The notes under the pieces: generated by a model
Database searches by the model: none
Told to the model about the DNA's origin: nothing
Seen by the model: only the letters and a program-made list of their open reading frames with translations
Made by a program: the position numbers and the translations under genes
NCBI RefSeq assembly: GCF_012328925.1
Contig: NZ_JAAXLS010000009.1
Coordinates: forward strand, 124,001-188,000
Direction: 5' to 3'
Source of the DNA: Amycolatopsis acididurans
Lineage (GTDB): Bacteria; Actinomycetota; Actinomycetes; Mycobacteriales; Pseudonocardiaceae
DNA: 64,000 bases
In this document: positions 15,178-22,919 of the stretch, piece by piece
Numbering within the stretch: the stretch's first letter is position 1
How the letters are laid out: every line of letters begins with the position of its first letter

Positions 15178-15560
15178 TGACCGGGTTCGACGTCGTCACG
15201 GAACTGGCGCGCCGCTTCGCCGAGGGCGACGGCGCGGGCGCGATGCGGCTGTTCCATCCCGGGATCCGGATCGAGCAGCCCGCTTCCCTGCCGCACGGCG
15301 GATGGCACACCGGGCACGACGGGGTGGCCGCGATGGGCGCGGAGTTCGGCCGGCTCTGGGAGCGCACCATCACCGATCCCCGCATCCTCGGCTGCGGGGA
15401 TTCGGTGGTGCAGGTGACCACGCAGACGTGGACGGCGAAGGAAACCGGCCGCGCGGCCACGGTCGATGTGGTGGAGCTGTTCTCCGTCACCGACGGTCTC
15501 GTGTCCGAGATCCGGGTCTTCCAGCAGGACACGCATCTGCTGCTGGCGACGCTGGCTTAG
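15177..15560 (+). CDS. SnoaL-like (NTF2 fold) protein
   Basis: A 127-residue NTF2-like protein: MTGFDVVTELARRFAEGDGAGAMRLFHPGIRIEQP, then GWHTGHDGVAAM, and strands VVQVTTQTWTAKE, ATVDVVELFSVTDGLVSEIRVFQQDTHLLLATL. Members include small isomerases, dehydratases and ligand-binding proteins; polar residues in the cone suit a hydratase or isomerase, but the reaction cannot be read from sequence. It is translationally coupled to the TetR gene (TGATG), so its job may be linked to the inducer or pathway control. It overlaps the convergent thiolase gene by 4 bases. Confidence 0.8.
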   Translation: MTGFDVVTELARRFAEGDGAGAMRLFHPGIRIEQPASLPHGGWHTGHDGVAAMGAEFGRLWERTITDPRILGCGDSVVQVTTQTWTAKETGRAATVDVVELFSVTDGLVSEIRVFQQDTHLLLATLA

Positions 15561-16744
15561 CGCGGGGCGGGCACCTCGAGCACGAGTGCGGAGGCCATGC
15601 CTCCGCCGGCGCACATCGCCGCGACGCCGGTGCCACCGCCGCGGCGGCGCAGTTCGTGGGTCAGGGTGAGCACCATCCGCGTGCCGGTCATCGCGACCGG
15701 ATGCCCGAGGCTGCAACCGCTGCCGAGGACGTTGACGAGATTATCGTCCAGGCCCAGCGCCTTCGTCGCGGCGACGGCGACCGACGCGAACGCCTCGTTG
15801 ATCTCCCAGAGCGCGATGTCGCCCACGCCGAGGCCCGCCCGGCCGAGCGCCTTCTCGATCGCCGGCGCGGGGGCGAGCCCGGTCTCGGCGGGCGGCACCC
15901 CGACCGAGGCCCAGGCTCGCACCACGGCCAGCGGTTCGAGCCCGCGCCGCTCGGTGAATTCGCGGTCCGCCACGACGACGGCGCCGGCGGCGTCGTTCAC
16001 GCCCGCCGCGTTGCCCGCGGTGATGCTGAACCCGTCGATCTCGGGATGCAGCGGTGTGAGCGAGGCGAGTTTCTCCAGCGTCGAACCGCGCCGGGGGTGC
16101 TCGTCGACCGCGAAGGTGAACGTCGTCCCGTCGCGGCGGGTGACCTCGATGGGCACGATCTCGTCGGCGAAACTGCCGGCGTCGATGCCCGCGATCGCGC
16201 GCTGATGGGAGCGAAACGCCCAGGCGTCCATCTCCTGCCTGGAAACACCGGCCTTCGCCGCGGTGTTCCAGCCGACGGTGATGCTCATGTCCGCGATCGG
16301 CGCGTCCGGCGTCTCCCGGTGGCTGGGCGCGAGCCAGTCGTCCTCCCAGTCGTCGGTGCCCGGTACGCGACGGCTCGCCTTCGGCATGGTCGAACTCGAT
16401 TGCACACCGCCCGCGACCACGACGCGGTCCATTCCCGCGATGATCGACGAGGCGGCGGTCTGCACGGCGGACAGCCCGGACGCGCAGTGCCGGTTGTGCG
16501 CGATCCCCGGCGCATCCACCAGGCCCGCTTCGATCGCGACGTACCGGCCGATCGCTCCGCCGCCGTAGAGCGATTCGCCCAGCACCACGTCGTCCACGAG
16601 CCCGGGTTCGATTCCCGAACGCCGCAGTGCCTCCTTGACCGCCGCCGTGCCGAGCTCGAACGCGCCGACATCGGCCAGCGAGCCCTTGTACGCCGTCCCG
16701 ATCGCGGTACGGGCACCCGCGACGATCACCGCTTCCCCGCGCAT
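15557..16744 (-). CDS. Acetyl-CoA C-acyltransferase (thiolase)
   Basis: A 395-residue classical thiolase, which cleaves 3-ketoacyl-CoA with CoA. The nucleophilic Cys is C87 in NRHCASGLSAVQTAAS. The His of the EINEAFASVA motif (normally H/N-E-A-F), the SLGHPVAMTGTRM segment with its catalytic His, and the C-terminal CAGGGMASAL Cys motif are present. ATG 16744 is preferred over a TTG one codon earlier. A cluster dyad (16768-16781) lies between this gene and the divergent thioesterase-like gene. It should do the last step of a beta-oxidation round begun by the acyl-CoA dehydrogenases at 21.9-26.3 kb. Confidence 0.92.
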   Translation of the reverse strand: MRGEAVIVAGARTAIGTAYKGSLADVGAFELGTAAVKEALRRSGIEPGLVDDVVLGESLYGGGAIGRYVAIEAGLVDAPGIAHNRHCASGLSAVQTAASSIIAGMDRVVVAGGVQSSSTMPKASRRVPGTDDWEDDWLAPSHRETPDAPIADMSITVGWNTAAKAGVSRQEMDAWAFRSHQRAIAGIDAGSFADEIVPIEVTRRDGTTFTFAVDEHPRRGSTLEKLASLTPLHPEIDGFSITAGNAAGVNDAAGAVVVADREFTERRGLEPLAVVRAWASVGVPPAETGLAPAPAIEKALGRAGLGVGDIALWEINEAFASVAVAATKALGLDDNLVNVLGSGCSLGHPVAMTGTRMVLTLTHELRRRGGGTGVAAMCAGGGMASALVLEVPAPR

Positions 16745-16767
16745 CAACCGTCACCTCGTCCTAAATG

Positions 16768-16781
16768 AGTAATCACTTACA
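16768..16781. promoter_or_regulatory. Cluster dyad, site 6
   Basis: AGTAATCACTTACA differs from AGYRANNNNTYACT at the last base. It lies 24 bases upstream of the thiolase start, in the divergent promoter shared with the gene at 16861. Confidence 0.55.
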
Positions 16782-16860
16782 ACGAGATTAACGCATCCAC
16801 CTCGGCGGCGTCGATGGCAAGATTGCTCCCAGACACCGCAGCGGAGAAAGCGAGCAGCGC

Positions 16861-17628
16861 ATGAGCCGCACCCACATCGGCCGGGAACTGGGCCTGAGCC
16901 TGGAACTCGCCGGCGACGAACTGCGCGGCGCCGCCGCGATCGTGCCGGAGATGCACACGCCCGGCACCGATCTCGTGCGCACGTCGATCCTGGCCGCGTG
17001 GGCCGATCAGGTCGCCGGGCTGCTCGTGGCGCGGCTCATCGCGCCCCGCGTGCCGGTCACGCTCGAACTGTCGGTCGATCTCTACCGCGAACCCGTGCGG
17101 TACGAGCGCGTGCGGGCGAACGGGCGGATCGTGAAGGCCGGGCGGTCGGTGATCGTCGTGAGTGTCGACTTCACCACCGGCGACGGCGAGCCCGTCGCGA
17201 TGAGCACGGCGTCGTTCATGGCCGCACCCGACATCTCGCTGACCATGCCCCCGCTGGACAACCTGCGCCTGGAAAACCGCGGCCCGGCGCCGCGCCTGAG
17301 GATGCCGTTCGCCGAACGCGCCCGGTGCGTGCGGCGCGCGCCGGGCGTGGCCGCACTCCCCCGCTCCGAGGACGGGCTCAACTCCTCCGGCACGATCAAC
17401 GGCGGGCTCATCGCGCTCGCCGTCGAGGAAGCCGCGTTGTCGCTCACACCCGGCAGCACGTTGCTGTCACTGGCTATGCGCTACACACGCCCGGCCAGGA
17501 TCGGCCCCGCGGTCGCCACGGCGTCGCTGCACGGCGACCTCGCGAGCGTCGAAGTGCGCGACGAGGGCGGCGAGGACCGCATCGTGGTGCTCGCGACGAC
17601 GCGGGCGCTGCCGGTCAGCCCGGCGTGA
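16861..17628 (+). CDS. Double-hotdog thioesterase-like protein (PaaI type)
   Basis: A 255-residue protein built from two hotdog-like halves. The first (about residues 1-125) has MHTPGTDLVRTSILAAWADQVAGLL and strands VPVTLELSVDLYREP, VIVVSVDFTTGDGEPVAMSTASFM. The second (about 150-255) has SEDGLNSSGTINGGLIALAVEEAALSL, resembling the PaaI active-site loop N/D-x-x-G-x-x-H/N-G-G, then TLLSLAMRYTRPARIGPAVATASL. It probably hydrolyses an acyl-CoA, releasing CoA from dead-end intermediates. ATG 16861 lacks a textbook Shine-Dalgarno but GAGAAAGCGAG precedes it. The 3' end overlaps the convergent amidohydrolase by 14 bases. Confidence 0.75.
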   Translation: MSRTHIGRELGLSLELAGDELRGAAAIVPEMHTPGTDLVRTSILAAWADQVAGLLVARLIAPRVPVTLELSVDLYREPVRYERVRANGRIVKAGRSVIVVSVDFTTGDGEPVAMSTASFMAAPDISLTMPPLDNLRLENRGPAPRLRMPFAERARCVRRAPGVAALPRSEDGLNSSGTINGGLIALAVEEAALSLTPGSTLLSLAMRYTRPARIGPAVATASLHGDLASVEVRDEGGEDRIVVLATTRALPVSPA

Positions 17629-19321
17629 CGAGGCGTCCGGCGAGTTCGCCGGTCAGCTCGTCGTGGTCGACGAGCACGCGGCCGTTGACCATGGTGTAGT
17701 CATAACCCCTGGCACGCTGGGAAAACCGGTGCGCGCCGAGCGGGAAGTCGGTCAGCATCTCCGGCGTGTGCAGGTAAAGATTGTCCAGGTCCAGCACGTT
17801 GACATCGGCGAAGGCACCCGGCCGGAGCACGCCGCGGTCGGCGATTCCCCACAGATCGGCCGCTTCCACGGTGAGTTTCCTGATCGCCCGGCCGATGTCG
17901 AGGACTGCCTTGTCCCGCACCCAGTGCCTGAGCAGGAACGTCGAGTTGCCCGCGTCCATGGTCAGCGCGACGTGCGCCCCGGCGTCGGCGACGCCCACGA
18001 CCACGTCCGGGTTCGTGATCATCGCGGCGACCGCGTCGAGATCCTGGTTGAGCACCGGGTAGTACAGCAGGCCGAGACCGCCGGTTTCGATGAGGTAGGC
18101 GACGAACGCCGCGGCCGCGCTGGTACCCCGCCGCGCGGCTTCGGCGGCGAGGCTGTTGTCCTCGCTCACGTCGTAGTCGGCCGAACCCGGCGGCATCAGG
18201 TACATCTTCGCCGGATCCTTGGGCGCCAGCGGCCCCTTCGCCTCCACCGGCCGTTCCGCCTCGGCGATCAGGCGCGCGCGGAACGACTCGTCCGCGAGCG
18301 CCGCGAGCCGTTCGTCCAGTGGTTTGCCCATCAGCCCGGCCCATCCGGGCAGGGCGTCGTAGGGGGTGCGGCTGACCAGCCCGTAGACGATGGCGCTGCC
18401 GCGGACGGCGGTCATCGGGCGCACGTCGGCGCCCCGGCCGCGGGCCTCGCGCACCTCGTCCATCACCCAGGACCACAGCCCGGGCCGCCGGTCACTCTGC
18501 ATGATGGAAAACGCCAGCGGCCGCCCCGAATCCCGGCTGACCTGTTCCATCCAGGCCATCTCGGCGCGCGAGTTCCGCCGGTCGGCACCGTCGCGCTCGC
18601 CGATGCGCGGCACGACCTGGAACGTGCCCCGGCCGCGGTCGGCGAGCACACCGCCGATCGCGGACAGTTCATCAGGCAGGGCGAAGGTTCCCGGCACCGG
18701 GCGGCCGTCGGGCACGGTGTGCATGAACGTCCTGGACGTGGAGAAGCCGAGAGCGCCGTTGTCCATCGCCTCGCCGACGAGCGCGGCCATCGCGGTGATG
18801 TCGTCGGCTGTCGCGGGCTCGGCCTCGATACCGCGCTCCCCCATCACGTGGTAGCGCAGCGCGCAGTGGCCGACCAGGCCACCGGCGTTGACGCCGAGTT
18901 CCCGCTGTCCCAGGGCTTTCAGGTACTCGCCGTAGGTCTGCCAGCCCCAGTCGAGGCCTGCCATGATGGTGTCGGCGGGAATGTCCTCAACGGACTCCAT
19001 CATCCCGGCGAGGTAGCCCTCCTGCCCCGGCCGGACCGGCGCGAAGGTGACGCCGCAGTTGCCCATCACCACCGTGGTGATGCCGTGGTAGCACGACGGC
19101 GTGGCCATCGGGTCCCAGAACAGCTGCGCGTCCAGATGCGTGTGCACGTCGATGAAGCCCGGCGTCACCAGCCTGCCGGACGCGTCGATCTCGCGCCTTC
19201 CCCGTTCGCCGACGATGCCGACCTCGGTGATCCGGTCGCCGTCGATGGCCACGTCCGCACGCCGCGGCGTCGAGCCGGTGCCGTCGGCCACCTCACCGTG
19301 CCGGATCACGATGTCGTGCAT
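17615..19321 (-). CDS. D-aminoacylase / N-acyl-D-amino-acid deacylase family amidohydrolase (first copy)
   Basis: A 568-residue amidohydrolase. The metal site starts with GFIDVHTHLDAQLFWDP (HxH at about residues 61-63), then GITTVVMGNCGVTFAP, a GLVGHCALRYHVMG segment and GVADAGAHVALTMDAGN with the last Asp/His pair. The C-terminus PGAFADVNVLDLDNL ... GYDYTMVNGRVLVDHDELTGELAGRLV is typical of D-aminoacylases. The family removes acyl groups from N-acyl-D-amino acids, but in catabolic clusters the true substrate is often unknown. It resembles the second copy at 40490-42130. It shares a promoter region with the SDR at 19486, which contains a cluster dyad. Confidence 0.85.
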   Translation of the reverse strand: MHDIVIRHGEVADGTGSTPRRADVAIDGDRITEVGIVGERGRREIDASGRLVTPGFIDVHTHLDAQLFWDPMATPSCYHGITTVVMGNCGVTFAPVRPGQEGYLAGMMESVEDIPADTIMAGLDWGWQTYGEYLKALGQRELGVNAGGLVGHCALRYHVMGERGIEAEPATADDITAMAALVGEAMDNGALGFSTSRTFMHTVPDGRPVPGTFALPDELSAIGGVLADRGRGTFQVVPRIGERDGADRRNSRAEMAWMEQVSRDSGRPLAFSIMQSDRRPGLWSWVMDEVREARGRGADVRPMTAVRGSAIVYGLVSRTPYDALPGWAGLMGKPLDERLAALADESFRARLIAEAERPVEAKGPLAPKDPAKMYLMPPGSADYDVSEDNSLAAEAARRGTSAAAAFVAYLIETGGLGLLYYPVLNQDLDAVAAMITNPDVVVGVADAGAHVALTMDAGNSTFLLRHWVRDKAVLDIGRAIRKLTVEAADLWGIADRGVLRPGAFADVNVLDLDNLYLHTPEMLTDFPLGAHRFSQRARGYDYTMVNGRVLVDHDELTGELAGRLVTPG

Positions 19322-19409
19322 GGTTCACGTCCTTCCCGACGGCGGCCGTACAACTGAGCACATGCTCACCCACCATAGTCCGTCGCGGCCGGGCTGTCAT
19401 CGCTTAAAA

Positions 19410-19423
19410 AGTATGCACTCACT
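19410..19423. promoter_or_regulatory. Cluster dyad, site 7
   Basis: AGTATGCACTCACT differs from the consensus at one position. It lies between the divergent amidohydrolase (start 19321) and SDR (start 19486). Confidence 0.55.
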
Positions 19424-19485
19424 TTGCTAGAGTGGTCGTCCGGGTCCGGCTCCGCACGCAGAAACCGGGAGTGCACTTGGGATCA

Positions 19486-20292
19486 ATGGATGGCCGCGTC
19501 GCGATCGTCACCGGCGCGAGCCGCGGTATCGGGCAGAGCATCGCCGAACGGATCGCGGGGGAAGGCGCTTCCGTCGCGCTCGTCGCGCGCACGGCCCTTC
19601 CCGGCACGTCACGCCTTCCGGGATCGATCGAGGAGGTCGTCGAGCGCATCCGCTCCAGTGGCGGCAAGGCGGAGGCGATCCAGGCCGACCTCACCTCCCC
19701 CGAGGACGTGGAGACGGTCGTGGCCCGCGCGGAAGAGGCACTCGGGCCGGTGGACACGCTGGTGAACAACGCCGGGGTGAACTTCTACGGGCCCGCGCTG
19801 GAGATCACCACGAGCCGCTTCGGCGTGATGCTGCAGCTCATGGTGCACGCCCCGTTCCGGCTGTGCCAGCTCGCCGCGCGCGGGATGGTCGAACGGCGCC
19901 GGGGCTGGATCGTCAACATCACCTCGAAACAGGCCAGGCATCCGATGGGGCCGCCGTACCCGGACTGGGCCAAGGACGGCTGCGTGCCCTACGGCATGTG
20001 CAAGTCCGCGCTCGACCGCCTCACCACGGGCCTGGCCGCGGAGCTGTACGGTACGGGAGTGAGCGTTAACTCCCTCGGCACCTCCGGGCTGGTGATGACA
20101 CCCGGCGTCGCCGTGGTCTCGCCGCACACGCCCGAGAACGCCCCGGTCGAACCGGGCGACGCGATGGCCGACGCGGCCCTGCGGCTGTGCACGTCCGCGC
20201 CGGACACCGCGACCGGGCAGATCGTCTACAGCATGGAGTCGTTCGGCAGGCCGTTCCCGGACGGCCCATGGGCACTGTCCGCCACCTACTGA
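19486..20292 (+). CDS. Short-chain dehydrogenase/reductase
   Basis: A 268-residue SDR. The cofactor site is RVAIVTGASRGIGQSIAERIA, then LVNNAGVNFYGPAL. The catalytic Ser lies in WIVNITSKQARHP and the Y-x-x-x-K in PYGMCKSALDRL. An insertion with PPYPDWAKDGCV precedes the Tyr. It oxidises a hydroxyl or reduces a ketone with NAD(P). I chose ATG 19486 because the product then starts MDGRVAIVTG; the frame is open back to 19432 and GTG 19471 is also possible. The gene leads a two-gene transcript with the ferredoxin at 20307, behind the dyad at 19410. Confidence 0.9.
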   Translation: MDGRVAIVTGASRGIGQSIAERIAGEGASVALVARTALPGTSRLPGSIEEVVERIRSSGGKAEAIQADLTSPEDVETVVARAEEALGPVDTLVNNAGVNFYGPALEITTSRFGVMLQLMVHAPFRLCQLAARGMVERRRGWIVNITSKQARHPMGPPYPDWAKDGCVPYGMCKSALDRLTTGLAAELYGTGVSVNSLGTSGLVMTPGVAVVSPHTPENAPVEPGDAMADAALRLCTSAPDTATGQIVYSMESFGRPFPDGPWALSATY

Positions 20293-20306
20293 TTCAAGGG
20301 AGAGTC

Positions 20307-20495
20307 ATGAAAGCGGTAGTCGATCCGGACGTCTGCCAGGGGCACGCGCGCTGCTGGGAGCTCTGCCCCGAGGTGTTCTCGCTGGACGAGGAAGGGCACG
20401 GGCACGTGGCCGCGGCGGAGATCCCGGCCGAACTGGAGACGAAGGTGCGCGAGGCCGCGGAGAACTGCCCGGAACGCGCCATCACCGTCAACTGA
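20307..20495 (+). CDS. 3Fe-4S ferredoxin for P450 electron transfer
   Basis: A 62-residue ferredoxin of the actinomycete P450-partner type: MKAVVDPDVCQGHARCWELCPEVFSLDEEG and a final NCPERAITVN. The three ligand cysteines are in C-x5-C-x3-CP (about residues 10, 16, 20) and C-P near residue 53, with one usual Cys position missing, which indicates a 3Fe-4S cluster. It carries electrons one at a time to a P450. The nearest P450s are 9 kb left and 17 kb right, both probably in the same regulon. No ferredoxin reductase gene is in the window. AAGGGAGA precedes ATG 20307; 14 bases follow the SDR stop. Confidence 0.92.
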   Translation: MKAVVDPDVCQGHARCWELCPEVFSLDEEGHGHVAAAEIPAELETKVREAAENCPERAITVN

Positions 20496-20503
20496 CACGA
20501 GTG

Positions 20504-20540
20504 AAGCTCGCCCCGGCCGCCGCGCCGGGGCGAGCTTTTT
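20504..20540 (+). terminator. Rho-independent terminator after ferredoxin
   Basis: AAGCTCGCCCCGG (20504-20516) pairs perfectly with CCGGGGCGAGCTT (20525-20537) around an 8-base loop, followed by T. It lies between the convergent ferredoxin and amidohydrolase genes and could serve both directions. Confidence 0.85.
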
Positions 20541-20550
20541 CGCCGCCGCG

Positions 20551-21756
20551 TCAGCCCGTGATCGAAGCCGGGCTCGCGGGAGTGAAGTTGTAGACCCGCG
20601 CCGCGTTGCCGACGGTGATCTTGTGCTGCACCTCGTCGGGCAGGTGACCGAGCCACTTGTTGGCCATCTCGATGGTGTCGGGCCAGGTGGAGTCCGAATG
20701 CGGGTAGTCGCATTCGAGCATCACGTTGTCCTCGCCGATGATGTCCAGCAGCCGCACGCCGGCCTGGTCCTCGATGAACGTGCCGTACACGTGGTCCTTG
20801 AACAGCCGTCGGATGTCGGTGTCGAGGTCGAAACCGGCCTTGCCCTTGGCCTCGCCGCGCTCGTGGCTGGCGTTCATGTTGATGTCGAAGCGCGAGGCCC
20901 AGAATCGCTGCTTGTCCACGACCTGCTCGGCACGTTCGAGGAAGTACGGGATCCAGCCGATCGAGCCCTCGGACAGCGCGATCTTGAGGTTGGCGTACTT
21001 CTGGAAGTTGCCGCTGAACAGCCAGTCCAGCAGGGTGCCCGCCTGGTTCGCCGCCGCGGAGTAGGCCATGAACGCCAGCGTCGGCATGTCCTCGGAGGTG
21101 CGGATCAGGTTCGACGAGGAGCCGACGTGCATCGAGATGACGTAGCCGGTCTCGTCGCAGGCGCGCAACACCGGGTCCCAGTAGTCGGTGTGGATCGAGG
21201 GCAGGCCGAGTTTCGTGGGATTCTCGGAAAAGGCGATGGACTTGCCGCCCAGCGCCGCGGTGCGCTGGATCTCCTCGGCCGCGGCCTCCGGGTCCCACAG
21301 CGGAATGATCATCAGCGGGATGAACCGGCCGGGATAGGCCTGCGCGAACTCCTCCAGGATGAAGTCGTTCCACGCCTTGACGCACAGCAGGCCGAGTTCC
21401 TTGTCCTTGGCCTCGTGGAAGACCTGGCCGCAGTAGCGCGGGAAGGACGGGAACAGCATCGAGGACAGCACGTGGCCGTCGGTCATGTCCCGCACGCGCT
21501 CGGCGGGGTCGTAGCAGCCGGGGCGCATCTCGTCGTAGGTGATCGGTTCCGGCGAGAACTCCTCGCGCTTCTTGCCCGCGACCGCGTTCAGGCCGGTGGT
21601 GACGATCTGACGGTCCTCGTACACCCAGAACTCCGAGTCGCCGTCGCGCACCATTCTCGGCCCGGTGTCCCGCCAGCGTTCGGGCAGGCGCTCCTGCCAC
21701 AGCCGGGCCGGCTCAATGAGGTGGTCATCGACCGAGATGAACCAGCTGAACGACAT
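20551..21756 (-). CDS. Amidohydrolase-2 family metal hydrolase (first of three)
   Basis: A 401-residue amidohydrolase-2 (ACMSD/resorcylate decarboxylase fold) protein. It starts WFISVDDHLIEPARLWQERL, where the D-D-H-x-x-E pattern supplies metal ligands. Mid-protein GYVISMHVGSSSNLIR has the bridging His, and VMLECDYPHSDSTWPD has the last metal Asp plus the conserved DYPH. The fold is known for non-oxidative decarboxylation and hydrolytic C-C or amide cleavage. ATG 21756 has GGGAG upstream. Two related proteins are at 27622 and 35814. Cluster dyads lie 25-55 bases upstream. Confidence 0.85.
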   Translation of the reverse strand: MSFSWFISVDDHLIEPARLWQERLPERWRDTGPRMVRDGDSEFWVYEDRQIVTTGLNAVAGKKREEFSPEPITYDEMRPGCYDPAERVRDMTDGHVLSSMLFPSFPRYCGQVFHEAKDKELGLLCVKAWNDFILEEFAQAYPGRFIPLMIIPLWDPEAAAEEIQRTAALGGKSIAFSENPTKLGLPSIHTDYWDPVLRACDETGYVISMHVGSSSNLIRTSEDMPTLAFMAYSAAANQAGTLLDWLFSGNFQKYANLKIALSEGSIGWIPYFLERAEQVVDKQRFWASRFDINMNASHERGEAKGKAGFDLDTDIRRLFKDHVYGTFIEDQAGVRLLDIIGEDNVMLECDYPHSDSTWPDTIEMANKWLGHLPDEVQHKITVGNAARVYNFTPASPASITG

Positions 21757-21780
21757 CGAGAACTCCCAACTTTCCGGGGC

Positions 21781-21794
21781 CGTGAGTGCATAAG
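21781..21794. promoter_or_regulatory. Possible cluster dyad, site 8b (reverse orientation)
   Basis: Read on the minus strand, CTTATGCACTCACG shares the 11-mer TATGCACTCAC with site 7. It is a weak match to the consensus (several differences) but lies directly beside site 8. Confidence 0.3.
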
Positions 21795-21796
21795 AA

Positions 21797-21810
21797 AGCG
21801 AACGCTCACA
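21797..21810. promoter_or_regulatory. Cluster dyad, site 8
   Basis: AGCGAACGCTCACA differs from AGYRANNNNTYACT at the last base. It lies 41 bases upstream of the amidohydrolase-2 start at 21756. Confidence 0.55.
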
Positions 21811-21905
21811 TATCACTGTAGCACCGGGCCACCCGCCTGCCAAAGGTTCGCGCAGGCCAGGAAGGCGGTCCGGCGGATCTCGGAAGGTGATCGAGCAACG
21901 ATCGG

Positions 21906-22919
21906 TCAGAAGTAGCGGGCCGCGAGCCGCTTGCGGTGGCCGGCGGCCGAGCCGAACAGCGCGCGGTTGAAGGCGGCGCGCTTGAGGTAGACGTGGATGC
22001 CGCTCTCCCACGTGTAGCCGATTCCGCCGTGCAGCTGCATCGCCTTGCCCGCGATCTCCACGGCGGCACCGCACGCGTAGGACTTGGCCATCGACGCCGC
22101 GGCCCCCGCTTCGTCATCGTCGCCGGCGATCGCCCGGCAGGCGGCGTCGACGAGCTGACGCGACATCGCGAGCTTGACCATCATGTCCGCGCAAGCGTGC
22201 TTGACCGCCTGGAACGATCCGATCGGCCGCCCGAACTGCTCGCGCACACCCGCGTAGGCCACCGTGCGGTCGAGCATGGCGGCCGCCACGCCGAGGCTGT
22301 CGCAGGCCACCGCGACCGCCGCCCGGTCGGAGATCCGGCGCAGCGCCGCAGCGGGATCGCCCGCGAAGCGCCAGACTTCGGGCGCCTCGACGTGGTCCGC
22401 GGTCACCACGCCGACGGCGCGGGTGGTGTCGAGGACCTCCTGCCGCACACACCCGAGCGCACCGGCGTCGACGGGGACGATCACCGGCGTGCCGGTCTGG
22501 TCCAGCGCGGGCAGCAGAATCCGGCCGGCCTCCGCCGCGTCGGGTACGAATTCGGCCCGGCCCGACACGCGCGAGCCCTCGATACGAAACGGCGGGTCCC
22601 CGATCGCGACCGTGGGCACGACGCTTCCGTCCGCCGTGGCGGCGAGCAGTTCGTCCCGCCCCCGGCCGGGTTTCAGCGCGTTGAGCGTGCCGACACCGAG
22701 CACGACCGCGCCGAGATAGGCGGTGCACGCGGCGGCGCGGCCCATTTCCTCGAGTACGACGGCGACCTCGGCGAAGGTCGCGCCGGCGCCGTCCAGCTCT
22801 TCCGGCACCTCCAGACCCAGCCAGCCCGCCTGGGCGAGCTTGTCCCATCCGGCCGTGCCGGCCAGGAGATCCCGTGCGACCGCCCGCAGTTCGTCGTGGC
22901 CGTCGCCGAACCCGGTCAT
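21906..22919 (-). CDS. Acyl-CoA dehydrogenase-family subunit (short, 337 aa)
   Basis: A 337-residue acyl-CoA dehydrogenase homologue, shorter than the usual 380-400. The FAD domain parts are recognisable: VPEELDGAGATFAEVAVVLEEMG, VAYAGVREQFGRPIGSFQAVKHACADM and QLHGGIGYTWESGIHVYLKRA. The middle beta domain is poorly conserved and lacks the usual E-x-x-x-G-S-D-x-x motif. This type often pairs with a full-length partner as an alpha2beta2 enzyme, as in the FadE pairs of mycobacterial steroid degradation. The ATGA overlap with the next upstream gene supports a joint complex. Last gene of the five-gene operon starting at 26320. Confidence 0.87.
   Translation of the reverse strand: MTGFGDGHDELRAVARDLLAGTAGWDKLAQAGWLGLEVPEELDGAGATFAEVAVVLEEMGRAAACTAYLGAVVLGVGTLNALKPGRGRDELLAATADGSVVPTVAIGDPPFRIEGSRVSGRAEFVPDAAEAGRILLPALDQTGTPVIVPVDAGALGCVRQEVLDTTRAVGVVTADHVEAPEVWRFAGDPAAALRRISDRAAVAVACDSLGVAAAMLDRTVAYAGVREQFGRPIGSFQAVKHACADMMVKLAMSRQLVDAACRAIAGDDDEAGAAASMAKSYACGAAVEIAGKAMQLHGGIGYTWESGIHVYLKRAAFNRALFGSAAGHRKRLAARYF

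Noticed and set aside
20187-20306. A longer N-terminus for the ferredoxin.
   Set aside because: It would lie inside the SDR gene in another frame; ATG 20307 has a good RBS and gives the standard length.
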